Shown: positions 1-5,906 of the stretch, in pieces
Position numbering within the stretch: the first letter of the stretch is position 1
Layout: each line of letters opens with the position of its first letter
From: Acidobacteriota bacterium
GTDB lineage: Bacteria > Acidobacteriota > Vicinamibacteria > Vicinamibacterales > UBA8438
Assembly: GCA_009838525.1 (NCBI GenBank)
Contig: VXRJ01000012.1
Span: 1-43,123 of the forward strand
DNA length: 43,123 nucleotides
Direction: 5' to 3'
Translations under genes and position numbers: made by a program
Notes under the pieces: model-generated
Databases searched by the model: none
Seen by the model: only the letters and a program-made list of their open reading frames with translations
What the model was told of the DNA's origin: nothing

Positions 1-64
1 GGGCGGAGGCGGTGCGGGGACGTTCGGAGGCCGACTCGGGCCGCCGCCCGTGCGCTCCTCCAGG

Positions 65-568
65 CTACGGCGAGGAGGCATACTGTTCTCGTGTCACCTT
101 GAAGGCCGCCGTCGTACAGCGCACGTTCGTCCTGTTGCTGACGCGAACCTGTTCGTCCATGGGCGAGGTCGCCCGCTCGAACTGCCGGCCGAGTTCCCGG
201 CTGCGACGCCGAATCTCCGCATCCGTGGACTCGGGCGAGTCCACGTCCAGCCAGAGCTCCCGCCATTCGGCCTCGAGAACGTTGCACTCCCTTTTCGTGG
301 AACTCAGCACGGCGATCTTGGTTGCGTAGTCGAGCATGAAGTCCGCCGCGATCAGAGCAGCGATCGCCAGACCGAAGCCGATCCGCCAATGTCCCCCGAG
401 CGCGTCCAGCAACGTCGCCATGCTGCCCGAAGCGGCCACGAGCAGGCCGAGACGAATGGACAGATGACGCAAGCGGTACTGGGAACCCATCGCCTCCGCG
501 TAGCGGGCCACCCTGGTCACGTCCAGCAAATCGTTCCAGACAGCGCGCCGGGTCGCCTCCGTCACCAT
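65..568 (-). CDS. Small two-TM membrane protein, SLATT-like
   Basis: The product is about 167 residues. An amphipathic N-terminal helix is followed by two hydrophobic segments (about residues 38-56 and 62-80) separated by a short GGHWR turn, then a long charged helical region (AEWRELW). This layout (helix, two TMs, cytosolic helices) matches the SLATT superfamily, which are predicted pore-forming effectors in nucleotide-signal conflict systems; the assignment is by architecture only. I chose the internal ATG at 568 over the upstream ATG at 604 because a GGGAGGGAAGG purine run lies just before 568 and nothing similar precedes 604. No cyclase or SLOG partner is visible on either side, so it may stand alone or its partner may lie outside the window. 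An ordinary small membrane protein is the alternative. Confidence 0.6.
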   Translation of the reverse strand: MVTEATRRAVWNDLLDVTRVARYAEAMGSQYRLRHLSIRLGLLVAASGSMATLLDALGGHWRIGFGLAIAALIAADFMLDYATKIAVLSSTKRECNVLEAEWRELWLDVDSPESTDAEIRRRSRELGRQFERATSPMDEQVRVSNRTNVRCTTAAFKVTREQYASSP

Positions 569-661
569 GGCCTTCCCTCCCGAGTCCAACCTCCAGAATA
601 CCACCGTCGGTTGGCTTGAAACTGAAGCGGGCGAGGGATGGGACAGAGCGGGTCGAACGCC

Positions 662-700
662 TTGACCTTCTACACATCGATCCTGTACTACATGTAGAAG
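662..700 (+). promoter_or_regulatory. padR-type promoter with overlapping palindromic operator, copy 1
   Basis: A -35 box TTGACC (662-667) is followed after 18 bases by TACTACAT (from 686) as the -10. Arms CTTCTACA (667-674) and TGTAGAAG (693-700) are inverted repeats, and CTACATGTAG (688-697) is a perfect 10-bp palindrome over the -10. The same sequence with identical geometry recurs at 5789-5827. It resembles operators of PadR or BlaI-type repressors, but the cognate regulator is not proven. Confidence 0.6.
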
Positions 701-702
701 TC

Positions 703-786
703 ACGGGCCGCGACGCGAAGTTCTACCGGCTGACGCCGAAGGGCCGGGCGCAGTTGCGGGAACAGACGGAGAGCTGGGCCCGGCTG
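703..786 (+). pseudogene. PadR regulator, C-terminal remnant
   Basis: The frame encodes FYRLTPKGRAQL and ESWARL, the typical end of the winged-helix domain and final helix of Acidobacteria PadR repressors. The N-terminal start codon and the recognition helix are missing: the sequence passes from the operator directly into the middle of the wing. The reading frame then runs into unrelated residues because the following permease fragment is in another frame. It is a deletion remnant and cannot make a functional repressor. Confidence 0.75.
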
Positions 787-947
787 CCGTCGGCCTCTAC
801 AGCCTTCTCAGCTACACGGTGGCACAGCGCCGGAGGGAAATCGGCATGCGCATGGCGCTGCTACTCGGCGTTGGGTTGGTTGCCTGCTGGCTACCGGCGC
901 GTCAGGCCACCCGGATCGATCCGATGGACGTGCTGCGCGGCGCGTAG
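783..947 (+). pseudogene. ADOP/MacB-like permease, C-terminal remnant
   Basis: Frame 3 reads AAVGLYSLLSYTVAQRRREIG and then MRMAL joined directly to a final stretch ending WLPARQATRIDPMDVLRGA and a stop at 945-947. These are the start of the last FtsX domain and the extreme C-terminus of an ADOP permease (MacB/FtsX family), with roughly the intervening 50 residues deleted. It follows the PadR remnant directly, as expected for a collapsed padR-ADOP operon. It is non-functional. Confidence 0.8.
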
Positions 948-1003
948 CCTGCTGAACCGCTACTTCCTGGCGTTCGTCATGATCGCCCGTTCGTTGTGCC
1001 GCT

Positions 1004-2206
1004 TCAGGTGCCGCTTCGCTCCAGGGCCAGCAGTTGCTCGGCGGCATCCGTGCTTCCCGGGCTGATATCGATAGTAGGCCGGGTTGCGAACTCCGAGCCG
1101 TAACGCTTCAGAACCCTGTCGACCCAACTGCCGCAGCGAGACTGCAGCGCGTCGACGCGCGCCGTCGTCATCAGGGGGGCGTGCACGTCGCCCGCGTACT
1201 CCGATGCCGCGTTGACGAGCGCGTAGGCGTTGGCGCCGAGCGTTTCTTGGTAGCGATGACCCAGCCCGGACAGGTGCGACCCCAGGCGCGACCATCCGTC
1301 GCGCCGCGCCCTCTGCCGCGGCAGCCTGGCCGGTGGCTTCACACCGAGAATCTCCAGTATCCCGGCCAGAAAACGCTCCTTCGGCACCAACAGCCGCGTC
1401 AGCTTCCGGAGCCTCTCACCGTACTCCGTCCAGTCGAACCGCCGGTGCCCGAACTCCTCGACGAGACGGCCTTCCAGGTTCTGGTCCTTCGCGTGCGTGA
1501 TCTTCAGCTTGAACGACCGCTCGCCGAAGATCAGGCCGTTGGTGCAGATCCACCGGCAGACGCCGACCTTGAACCCGAGCGCATGGCTGCGGTTGTAGCT
1601 GTTGGTCACGCGCAGAAACGGTAGCCACGTGTCCTTCTTCCACGGCGCGAACTCGAGACCGTCCGCCGTCAGGTCGATGTGCGCCCACGACCTCGTCGCC
1701 GGCATGGTGACGTTGAACACCTTCAGCCGGGACGTCGCATCGGCGCCGAAGACCAGCGCGAACGCCAGGCTGCCGAGCTCGTACGCACGCGTGTTCGTCA
1801 CCAGCCGGTAGCCCTCGGGCACGATGGAGAAGATCTCCCGCGTGTCGTCCGCCACGACGGCCCATTGCCGCCGAAACCTGTGACCGGTATCCGACGTACG
1901 GACGCGTACCTTCGACACCGGGAAGAACGGCTGATCGACCCCCGGCTCCGCGACCGGCGGAGGAGCGACGGCAACGGCGTTCTCGTACAGGTACTCCGGG
2001 GCCAGATCGGCGCCGGTCGGCCACACGATGGTGTCGGCCTCGGCATCGAACTTGAAGCGTCGAAACAGCCCGACGTCCCGCAACGGCTCGAACACTTCGC
2101 CCCACAGTTCATGCTCCAGATCGACGACACCCGTCTTGCCGTCCTCGAAGGTAGCGAGAATCTTGTAGTCGCGCAGGTACTCGGCGCCGCAAAGTCTGGG
2201 GACCAT
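1004..2206 (-). CDS. DUF2442-DUF932 fusion protein
   Basis: A 400-residue protein. Residues about 8-75 (YLRDYKI, then VVDLEHELWGEVFEPL and IVWPTGADLAPE) match DUF2442, a small domain usually found as a stand-alone toxin-antitoxin-associated protein. From about residue 100 onward it resembles the DUF932 phage/plasmid-like family, with the diagnostic TNSYNRSHAL and CRWICTNGLIFGE blocks near the middle and a helical C-terminus. A GGAG sequence sits 6 bases before the ATG. The two domains are joined by a proline-rich linker (APPPVAEPG). Function is unknown; DUF932 proteins are typical of plasmids, phages and islands, which fits the surroundings. The fusion is intact and uninterrupted. Confidence 0.75.
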   Translation of the reverse strand: MVPRLCGAEYLRDYKILATFEDGKTGVVDLEHELWGEVFEPLRDVGLFRRFKFDAEADTIVWPTGADLAPEYLYENAVAVAPPPVAEPGVDQPFFPVSKVRVRTSDTGHRFRRQWAVVADDTREIFSIVPEGYRLVTNTRAYELGSLAFALVFGADATSRLKVFNVTMPATRSWAHIDLTADGLEFAPWKKDTWLPFLRVTNSYNRSHALGFKVGVCRWICTNGLIFGERSFKLKITHAKDQNLEGRLVEEFGHRRFDWTEYGERLRKLTRLLVPKERFLAGILEILGVKPPARLPRQRARRDGWSRLGSHLSGLGHRYQETLGANAYALVNAASEYAGDVHAPLMTTARVDALQSRCGSWVDRVLKRYGSEFATRPTIDISPGSTDAAEQLLALERSGT

Positions 2207-2338
2207 TGGTCTACTCCAGCGGATCGATCTTCCTCAGCCGCCGCGCCGTCGAATCTCACGCAAGCGGATTCTGACCGGGCGCGGCGGGGATTCTACAGTT
2301 GCCTGCTGTCACTTCCTGTCAGTGCGCGAACCAACTGT

Positions 2339-2446
2339 CCGCGGGCCCTGGTCGAGGGCGGGCGGTTCCATCCGGCCGACCACATCTCCGTGCCCAACGC
2401 TGTGATGCCCGCGGAGCCTCAAGGGGCGGACGGCGATTCGAACTGA
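2339..2446 (+). pseudogene. Fragment of an abiEi 3' end (99-bp repeat)
   Basis: Bases 2339-2437 match 4133-4231, the 3' end of the intact abiEi, at 94 of 99 positions. The frame is kept and reads ALVEGGRFHP, then HISVPNAVMPAEPQG, to a stop at 2444-2446. There is no start, N-terminus or following abiEii. It is the leftover of a second abiEi copy, or one arm of a duplication that now flanks the TumE/TumA pair. Confidence 0.85.
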
Positions 2447-2832
2447 AGTCGCTGCAATCGTGCCGCCGCGGCTTGTGTCAACGAGACATCCAACCTCACC
2501 TGGTCGAACGGCACCCGAGGCACCAGCGTGCCGCCCTGCCCCACCTTCAACTCGACGAGCCCGTAGCGCGCCATCGTCTTGAGCGTCCGCGAGAGGTTCG
2601 ACTTGTGTCGCCCGGAGAGCTCTGCCAGCTCGGCCAGAGAACTGGGTTTCTTCCCGGCGATCAGCGCCAGCAACTCGCGATTGCGCCCCGAGAGCACTTT
2701 GGCGAAGCTCTCGATCGAGGTAAACCAGACCGTCGGCTCGCCCCCGCCAGGCTTGTGCTCGCCCCGCGCGATCGCCATCGTGCGCGCCTTCATCCGGTCG
2801 TAGTCGGCGATTCCGATCTTCAGCGTTTTCAT
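2419..2832 (-). CDS. tumA: TumA-like HTH antitoxin (HVO_A0114/COG4190 family)
   Basis: A 137-residue protein with a winged-helix domain at about residues 50-110. The recognition region LSGRHKSNLSRTLKTMARYG is strongly typical of the HVO_A0114/COG4190 regulators that act as antitoxins of TumE (DUF6516) toxins. The N-terminal MKTLKIGIADYDRMKAR is also family-typical. Its ATG overlaps the original stop of the upstream toxin gene (ATGA), the usual toxin-first order. The last dozen or so codons lie on the antisense of the abiEi fragment (2419-2446), so the native C-terminus appears to have been replaced at a recombination junction. It probably binds the palindrome at 3208-3226 and represses the pair. 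Confidence 0.8.
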   Translation of the reverse strand: MKTLKIGIADYDRMKARTMAIARGEHKPGGGEPTVWFTSIESFAKVLSGRNRELLALIAGKKPSSLAELAELSGRHKSNLSRTLKTMARYGLVELKVGQGGTLVPRVPFDQVRLDVSLTQAAAARLQRLQFESPSAP

Positions 2833-3200
2833 CGCAGCGATCCCCTTTTCCTCAGCACGCCGTCCACTTCGTTCCAGAAGTCCTCGAGTAGGGTAGCCGC
2901 GTCCTTTTAGTCATACGGTCCGATGCTCAGCAGCCGGTGACGGTGGTCGCTCCGGCGGCGGCGCCGCGTGCCCGTCCCCTGCCGCTCCCTCACCGGGTGC
3001 GCATTGTCGAAACCGACGAGCCTCGTGCCATCCGGGGCGTGAAGCGTCAGCGAGTAGCTGAGCCCGTGCGGCCGTTCCACACTCGTCTCGGTTCGCACCA
3101 CAACGAACTTCACCCAATGTCCGACTTCATCCACGAACAGCGTCTGGCCATGAAGGTCAAGAAGCGTATCCAGCCCAGGATCGCGGTCAGTCGCTGTCAT
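2829..3200 (-). pseudogene. tumE: TumE-like toxin (DUF6516) with premature stop
   Basis: The frame opens with MTATDRDPGLDTLLDLHGQT and contains family-typical DEVGHWVKF and SDHRHR. It should continue through PYDYKDAATLLEDFW to a TGA overlapping the tumA ATG, but the codon at 2909-2907 is TAA where a tyrosine codon is expected. Translation would stop after 97 of 123 residues, removing the conserved C-terminal helix (DAATLLEDFWNEVD). The remaining downstream frame is open and well conserved, so the mutation looks recent. I start at 3200 because the longer frame from 3239 adds residues outside the family pattern. It may be inactive, or a read error; one base decides. Confidence 0.8.
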
Positions 3201-3207
3201 TAATAAT

Positions 3208-3226
3208 GTTATCACTTTCTGACAAC
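3208..3226 (-). promoter_or_regulatory. Candidate tumEA operator and extended -10
   Basis: An inverted repeat GTTATCA-CTTTC-TGACAAC (one mismatch between arms) lies 8 bases upstream of the toxin start. On the minus strand the -10-like TAACAT (3206-3211) is preceded by TG one base away, giving an extended -10 only 5 bases from the ATG. The position suits autorepression by the HTH antitoxin and a leaderless transcript. Confidence 0.45.
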
Positions 3227-3368
3227 GGTAGGCGGCCATTAAGGGTGCAACGCAGCCCCCGGTCCCTGACCGAAACGCCGTCCACGGTCATCGACGAGAC
3301 CAGCGTTTAGAATTTTTTGTTTTTAATGGCAATAAGCCATGCAGTAGGTGAAAGACAAAATACATCTT

Positions 3369-3413
3369 GGGAGAAATTTTAATATTGTATAATATTAATG
3401 GTTATGAACCATT
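3369..3413 (+). promoter_or_regulatory. abiE promoter with two adjacent palindromes
   Basis: A perfect TATAAT (3388-3393) lies 4 bases before the first ATG, with TTGGGA about 15 bases upstream as a weak -35. Two perfect inverted repeats abut: TAATATT-GTAT-AATATTA (3380-3397) over the -10, and AATGGTT-ATG-AACCATT (3397-3413) over the start codons. AbiEi antitoxins are known to bind two inverted repeats cooperatively and repress their own operon, so these are strong IR1/IR2 candidates. The AT-rich stretch 3307-3397 is unlike the GC-rich surroundings. Confidence 0.7.
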
Positions 3414-4237
3414 CAAGAACGCCGCGGCTGAAACCGCTCCTCGATACGGTCCCGCCCGGCTTCCTGGTGGACACACCATGGCTGAAGGCCCGGAGTATCG
3501 ACCCCAAGTCCATCCACGACTATGTCGCCCGCGGCTGGCTCGAACGCGTCGTCCGCGGCGTGTATCGCCGCCCGGTGCCGGAAACCGGCCGGGGTGGCAA
3601 CGGCGAGTCCTGGGCCATTCTCCTCCTCTCCCTGCAACGACTCATGAACTACGCCGTGCATCTGGGCGGAGAGAGCGCTCTCGACCTGGCCGGCCATGTG
3701 CACTACCTGAGCCTCGGAGGAACGCGGCGGGTGCAGTTCTACGGCGACGTGCCTTCCTGGCTGAAGCGCCTGCCGATGCCGACGGAGATCGTCGTGCGTC
3801 GGCGCACGCTCTTCGGCGACGATCCGATAGGCATAGACGAGTCCGAATTCGGGGTCGGGACTGCGATCGATGTATGGCGCTGGCCCATCCAGGTATCGTC
3901 GCCCGAGCGCGCCATCCTCGAAGCGCTCGACGAGCTGCCGCGGCACGCGAGCTTCGAGAACCTCGACAGGGTCTTCGAGGGGCTGGAGTCGCTGCGGCCC
4001 AGACAGCTCACGGCGCTGCTCGGCACCTGCCGCAGCGTGAAAGTGCGCAGGTTGTTCTTCGTCTTCGCGGACCGGCATCGGCACGCATGGCGCAAGTACC
4101 TCGACACCTCGGCTATCGACTTCGGCTCCGGGCCGCGGGCCCTTGTCGAGGGCGGGCGGTTCCATCCGGCCTACCACATCTCCGTGCCCGACGCCCTGAT
4201 GCCCGCGGAGCCTCAAGGGGCGGACGGCGATGCTTGA
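3398..4237 (+). CDS. abiEi: AbiEi-type antitoxin (type IV toxin-antitoxin)
   Basis: A 279-residue protein with an N-terminal winged-helix region (about residues 24-60: LVDTPWLKAR then YVARGWLERVVRGVYRR) and a C-terminal AbiEi antitoxin domain (HLGGESALDL near residue 88; SSPERAILEALDELP near residue 167). The N-terminal domain should bind the palindromes at the start codon. The transcript predicted from the -10 would begin near 3400, so the in-frame ATG at 3404 (277 residues) may be the real, leaderless start; there is no Shine-Dalgarno near either. The 3' end overlaps abiEii by 8 bases. The last 99 bases are duplicated at 2339. The pair looks intact, unlike most neighbouring toxin-antitoxin genes. 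Confidence 0.88.
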   Translation: MVMNHSRTPRLKPLLDTVPPGFLVDTPWLKARSIDPKSIHDYVARGWLERVVRGVYRRPVPETGRGGNGESWAILLLSLQRLMNYAVHLGGESALDLAGHVHYLSLGGTRRVQFYGDVPSWLKRLPMPTEIVVRRRTLFGDDPIGIDESEFGVGTAIDVWRWPIQVSSPERAILEALDELPRHASFENLDRVFEGLESLRPRQLTALLGTCRSVKVRRLFFVFADRHRHAWRKYLDTSAIDFGSGPRALVEGGRFHPAYHISVPDALMPAEPQGADGDA

Positions 4238-5144
4238 CCGGTACCTGGCGCAGGTCCGCCTGCTGCTGAGCGTCCTGCCGGACATCGCGCGGGAAACCGC
4301 GTTCGCGATCAAGGGCGGCACGGCCATCAACCTGTTCTACCGGGACCTGCCGAGGCTGTCCGTCGATGTCGACCTGATCTGGCTACCCGTGGCGGACCGC
4401 CAGTCGTCGCTCCGGGACATCGACGCTGCACTCGACCGCATCGCGGCGGCCATCGCGGGCCGCAACCCTCGGTTCGACGCGCGCCGCATCGCCGGGGGCG
4501 GGGGCAGCGACACTCGAGTCATGGTCAACGACGGCCACGTACGGATCAAGATAGAGACGTCCCCGGTAGCGCGGGGAGCCGTGTATAGGGCGCGATCGAT
4601 GGCGGCGTCCGAGGCGGTGACGGAGCGGTTCGGGTTTGTCGAGGCGAACGTGCTGGCCTTCGACGACCTGTATGGCGGTAAGCTCCACGCGGCACTCGAC
4701 CGTCGGCACCCGCGCGACCTCTTCGACGTGAAGCTCCTCTACGAGAACGAAGGCCTGACCGACGATCTGTTCCGTGTGTTCATGGTCTACGTGGCGAGTT
4801 CGGGCCGACCGATGCACGAACTCCTGGCCCCGGCAACGCCTTTCAACGAGGGCCTCTATGACGATGAGTTCGTCGGCATGACGCGCGAGGCGGTATCCCG
4901 GGAGGCCCTCGCCGAGGTAGGCCGGCGCTTGCACGCCGATATCCGATCGCGGCTGCGTGGCGATGTCGCGGAGTTCCTCCTCTCCCTCCACGATGCCGAA
5001 CCCGACTTCGAACTGATCGGCCTGCCCGAAGCGGCGGACCTTCCGGCCGTTCGCTGGAAGCTGCTCAACCTGAAGAGGCTCAAGGATGCCGATCCCGGGA
5101 AGCATGCGGCGCAGCGCGGCGCGCTCGAAACACTGTTCCGGTGA
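4230..5144 (+). CDS. abiEii: AbiEii-type nucleotidyltransferase toxin
   Basis: A 304-residue member of the AbiEii/AbiGii (DUF1814) family of DNA polymerase beta-like nucleotidyltransferases. Motif I is KGGTAINLF (residues 28-36) and the metal-binding acidic pair is SVDVDL (D46, D48). A third motif region YGGKLHAAL (K151) and motif IV RDLFD (R162, D163, D166) follow. All key residues are present, so the toxin should be active. In known systems it blocks translation-related RNAs and gives phage abortive infection. Translation is coupled to the antitoxin by the ATGCTTGA overlap. A helical C-terminal domain completes the protein. Confidence 0.92.
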   Translation: MLDRYLAQVRLLLSVLPDIARETAFAIKGGTAINLFYRDLPRLSVDVDLIWLPVADRQSSLRDIDAALDRIAAAIAGRNPRFDARRIAGGGGSDTRVMVNDGHVRIKIETSPVARGAVYRARSMAASEAVTERFGFVEANVLAFDDLYGGKLHAALDRRHPRDLFDVKLLYENEGLTDDLFRVFMVYVASSGRPMHELLAPATPFNEGLYDDEFVGMTREAVSREALAEVGRRLHADIRSRLRGDVAEFLLSLHDAEPDFELIGLPEAADLPAVRWKLLNLKRLKDADPGKHAAQRGALETLFR

Positions 5145-5229
5145 CGCCACGCCCTATTTAGCAGCAGCGTCCCGCCCGCGCAGTTCGGTGTCAAGACTTG
5201 GCGTCTAGTCGCAGTTCCAGCGCGCACCC

Positions 5230-5643
5230 TCACGCGTCAACGACCGTTACTTCCAGTCGCCGACCAACGGCCTGAAGCGCCTGCTGCAGCCTGTCTATAC
5301 GGGAAGCGTGGTGAACATCGAGGACGCGGTCGACCTGTGGCATATGCCAACCGAGCCTCCGCCCAAGTTCAGCCTTTGTAATTCTCTGCTGGTGCATTGC
5401 GTTGTACAGCTCGATCTTTGGCACGGCCAATGGTGGAACATCGACCACTACCCTTCCTCTGGAGGGCTGTGGCAGGCGTTGCCGGTCCTTCATGTACGCA
5501 TCGATCACGGTCAACAGGGCGTCAGATGCCCGTGTCAGAGCTTCTTCCCGTGTGTCCCCAAAGGTATGAGCCTCCGGGAAATCCGGGAAGTCCACGAGTA
5601 CACGTTCACCCTCGGTCGTCAACCTCACCGGGTAGCGCAACAT
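5230..5643 (-). CDS. hicB: HicB-family antitoxin without HicA
   Basis: A 137-residue protein: an N-terminal HicB partial RNase H-like fold (LVDFPDFPEAHTFGDTREEAL) and a C-terminal XRE-type HTH (KAELGRRLGWHMPQVDRVLD). I start at the ATG at 5643, where the family consensus MLRYPV begins and a GGAG lies 10 bases upstream; the frame is open further upstream but there encodes only a basic tract. HicA, a small dsRBD-like mRNase that normally sits immediately beside hicB, is absent: 5644-5780 has no such frame and downstream is the end of abiEii. The gene keeps its own promoter and operator, so it may survive as a stand-alone repressor. Confidence 0.88.
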   Translation of the reverse strand: MLRYPVRLTTEGERVLVDFPDFPEAHTFGDTREEALTRASDALLTVIDAYMKDRQRLPQPSRGRVVVDVPPLAVPKIELYNAMHQQRITKAELGRRLGWHMPQVDRVLDVHHASRIDRLQQALQAVGRRLEVTVVDA

Positions 5644-5709
5644 TCGCCTACGTCTCCTTCTCCGCCCGTCCGGTGTAGAGGCTGATTGAACGTCTCGGAC
5701 ACGCACCCG

Positions 5710-5739
5710 ATGATGGCAACATATCTGTTGCAATGTCAA
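5710..5739 (-). promoter_or_regulatory. hicB promoter with operator in the spacer
   Basis: On the minus strand, consensus TTGACA (5734-5739) is followed by an 18-base spacer and CATCAT (5710-5715). The spacer contains a perfect inverted repeat GCAACA-TATC-TGTTGC (5716-5731). The arrangement suits autorepression by the HicB HTH domain. Confidence 0.55.
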
Positions 5740-5788
5740 CGTAAATGTTACAGGACCTCCAGCGCGACGGCGACGCCAACAAAATGCC

Positions 5789-5827
5789 TTGATCTTCTAC
5801 ACGTTGATCCGCTACTACATGTAGAAG
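5789..5827 (+). promoter_or_regulatory. padR-type promoter with overlapping palindromic operator, copy 2
   Basis: TTGATC (5789-5794), 18-base spacer, TACTACAT (from 5813). The arms CTTCTACA (5794-5801) and TGTAGAAG (5820-5827) and the palindrome CTACATGTAG (5815-5824) match copy 1 at 662-700 in sequence and spacing. It drives the padR remnant and the permease. Confidence 0.65.
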
Positions 5828-5843
5828 TCAGAGGCATACAGCG

Positions 5844-5906
5844 ATGGACACACCCAGGACCGAACTGCCGCTGATTCCGGGGACGGCGGACGGAGATGCG
5901 CGGTGA
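5844..5906 (+). pseudogene. PadR regulator, N-terminal remnant fused to its end
   Basis: An ATG preceded by GAGG reads 20 codons, MDTPRTELPLIPGT followed by ADGDAR and TGA. The first 14 residues match the start of Acidobacteria PadR proteins, which normally continue GTLDLLIL. Nearly the whole regulator is therefore deleted, perhaps in frame. The stop overlaps the GTG of the permease (GTGA), so this mini-frame is translationally coupled to it and acts at most as a leader peptide. The remnant at 703-786 keeps the opposite end of the gene. Confidence 0.7.

Noticed and set aside
3367..4269. A 300-codon plus-strand frame overlapping abiEi in another frame
   Set aside because: Its arginine-rich sequence has no domain and abiEi has clear family motifs and operator.
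5644..5790. Possible hicA upstream of hicB
   Set aside because: I looked for the HicA pattern (GSHRQY, HPSKDV) in all frames here and found none.
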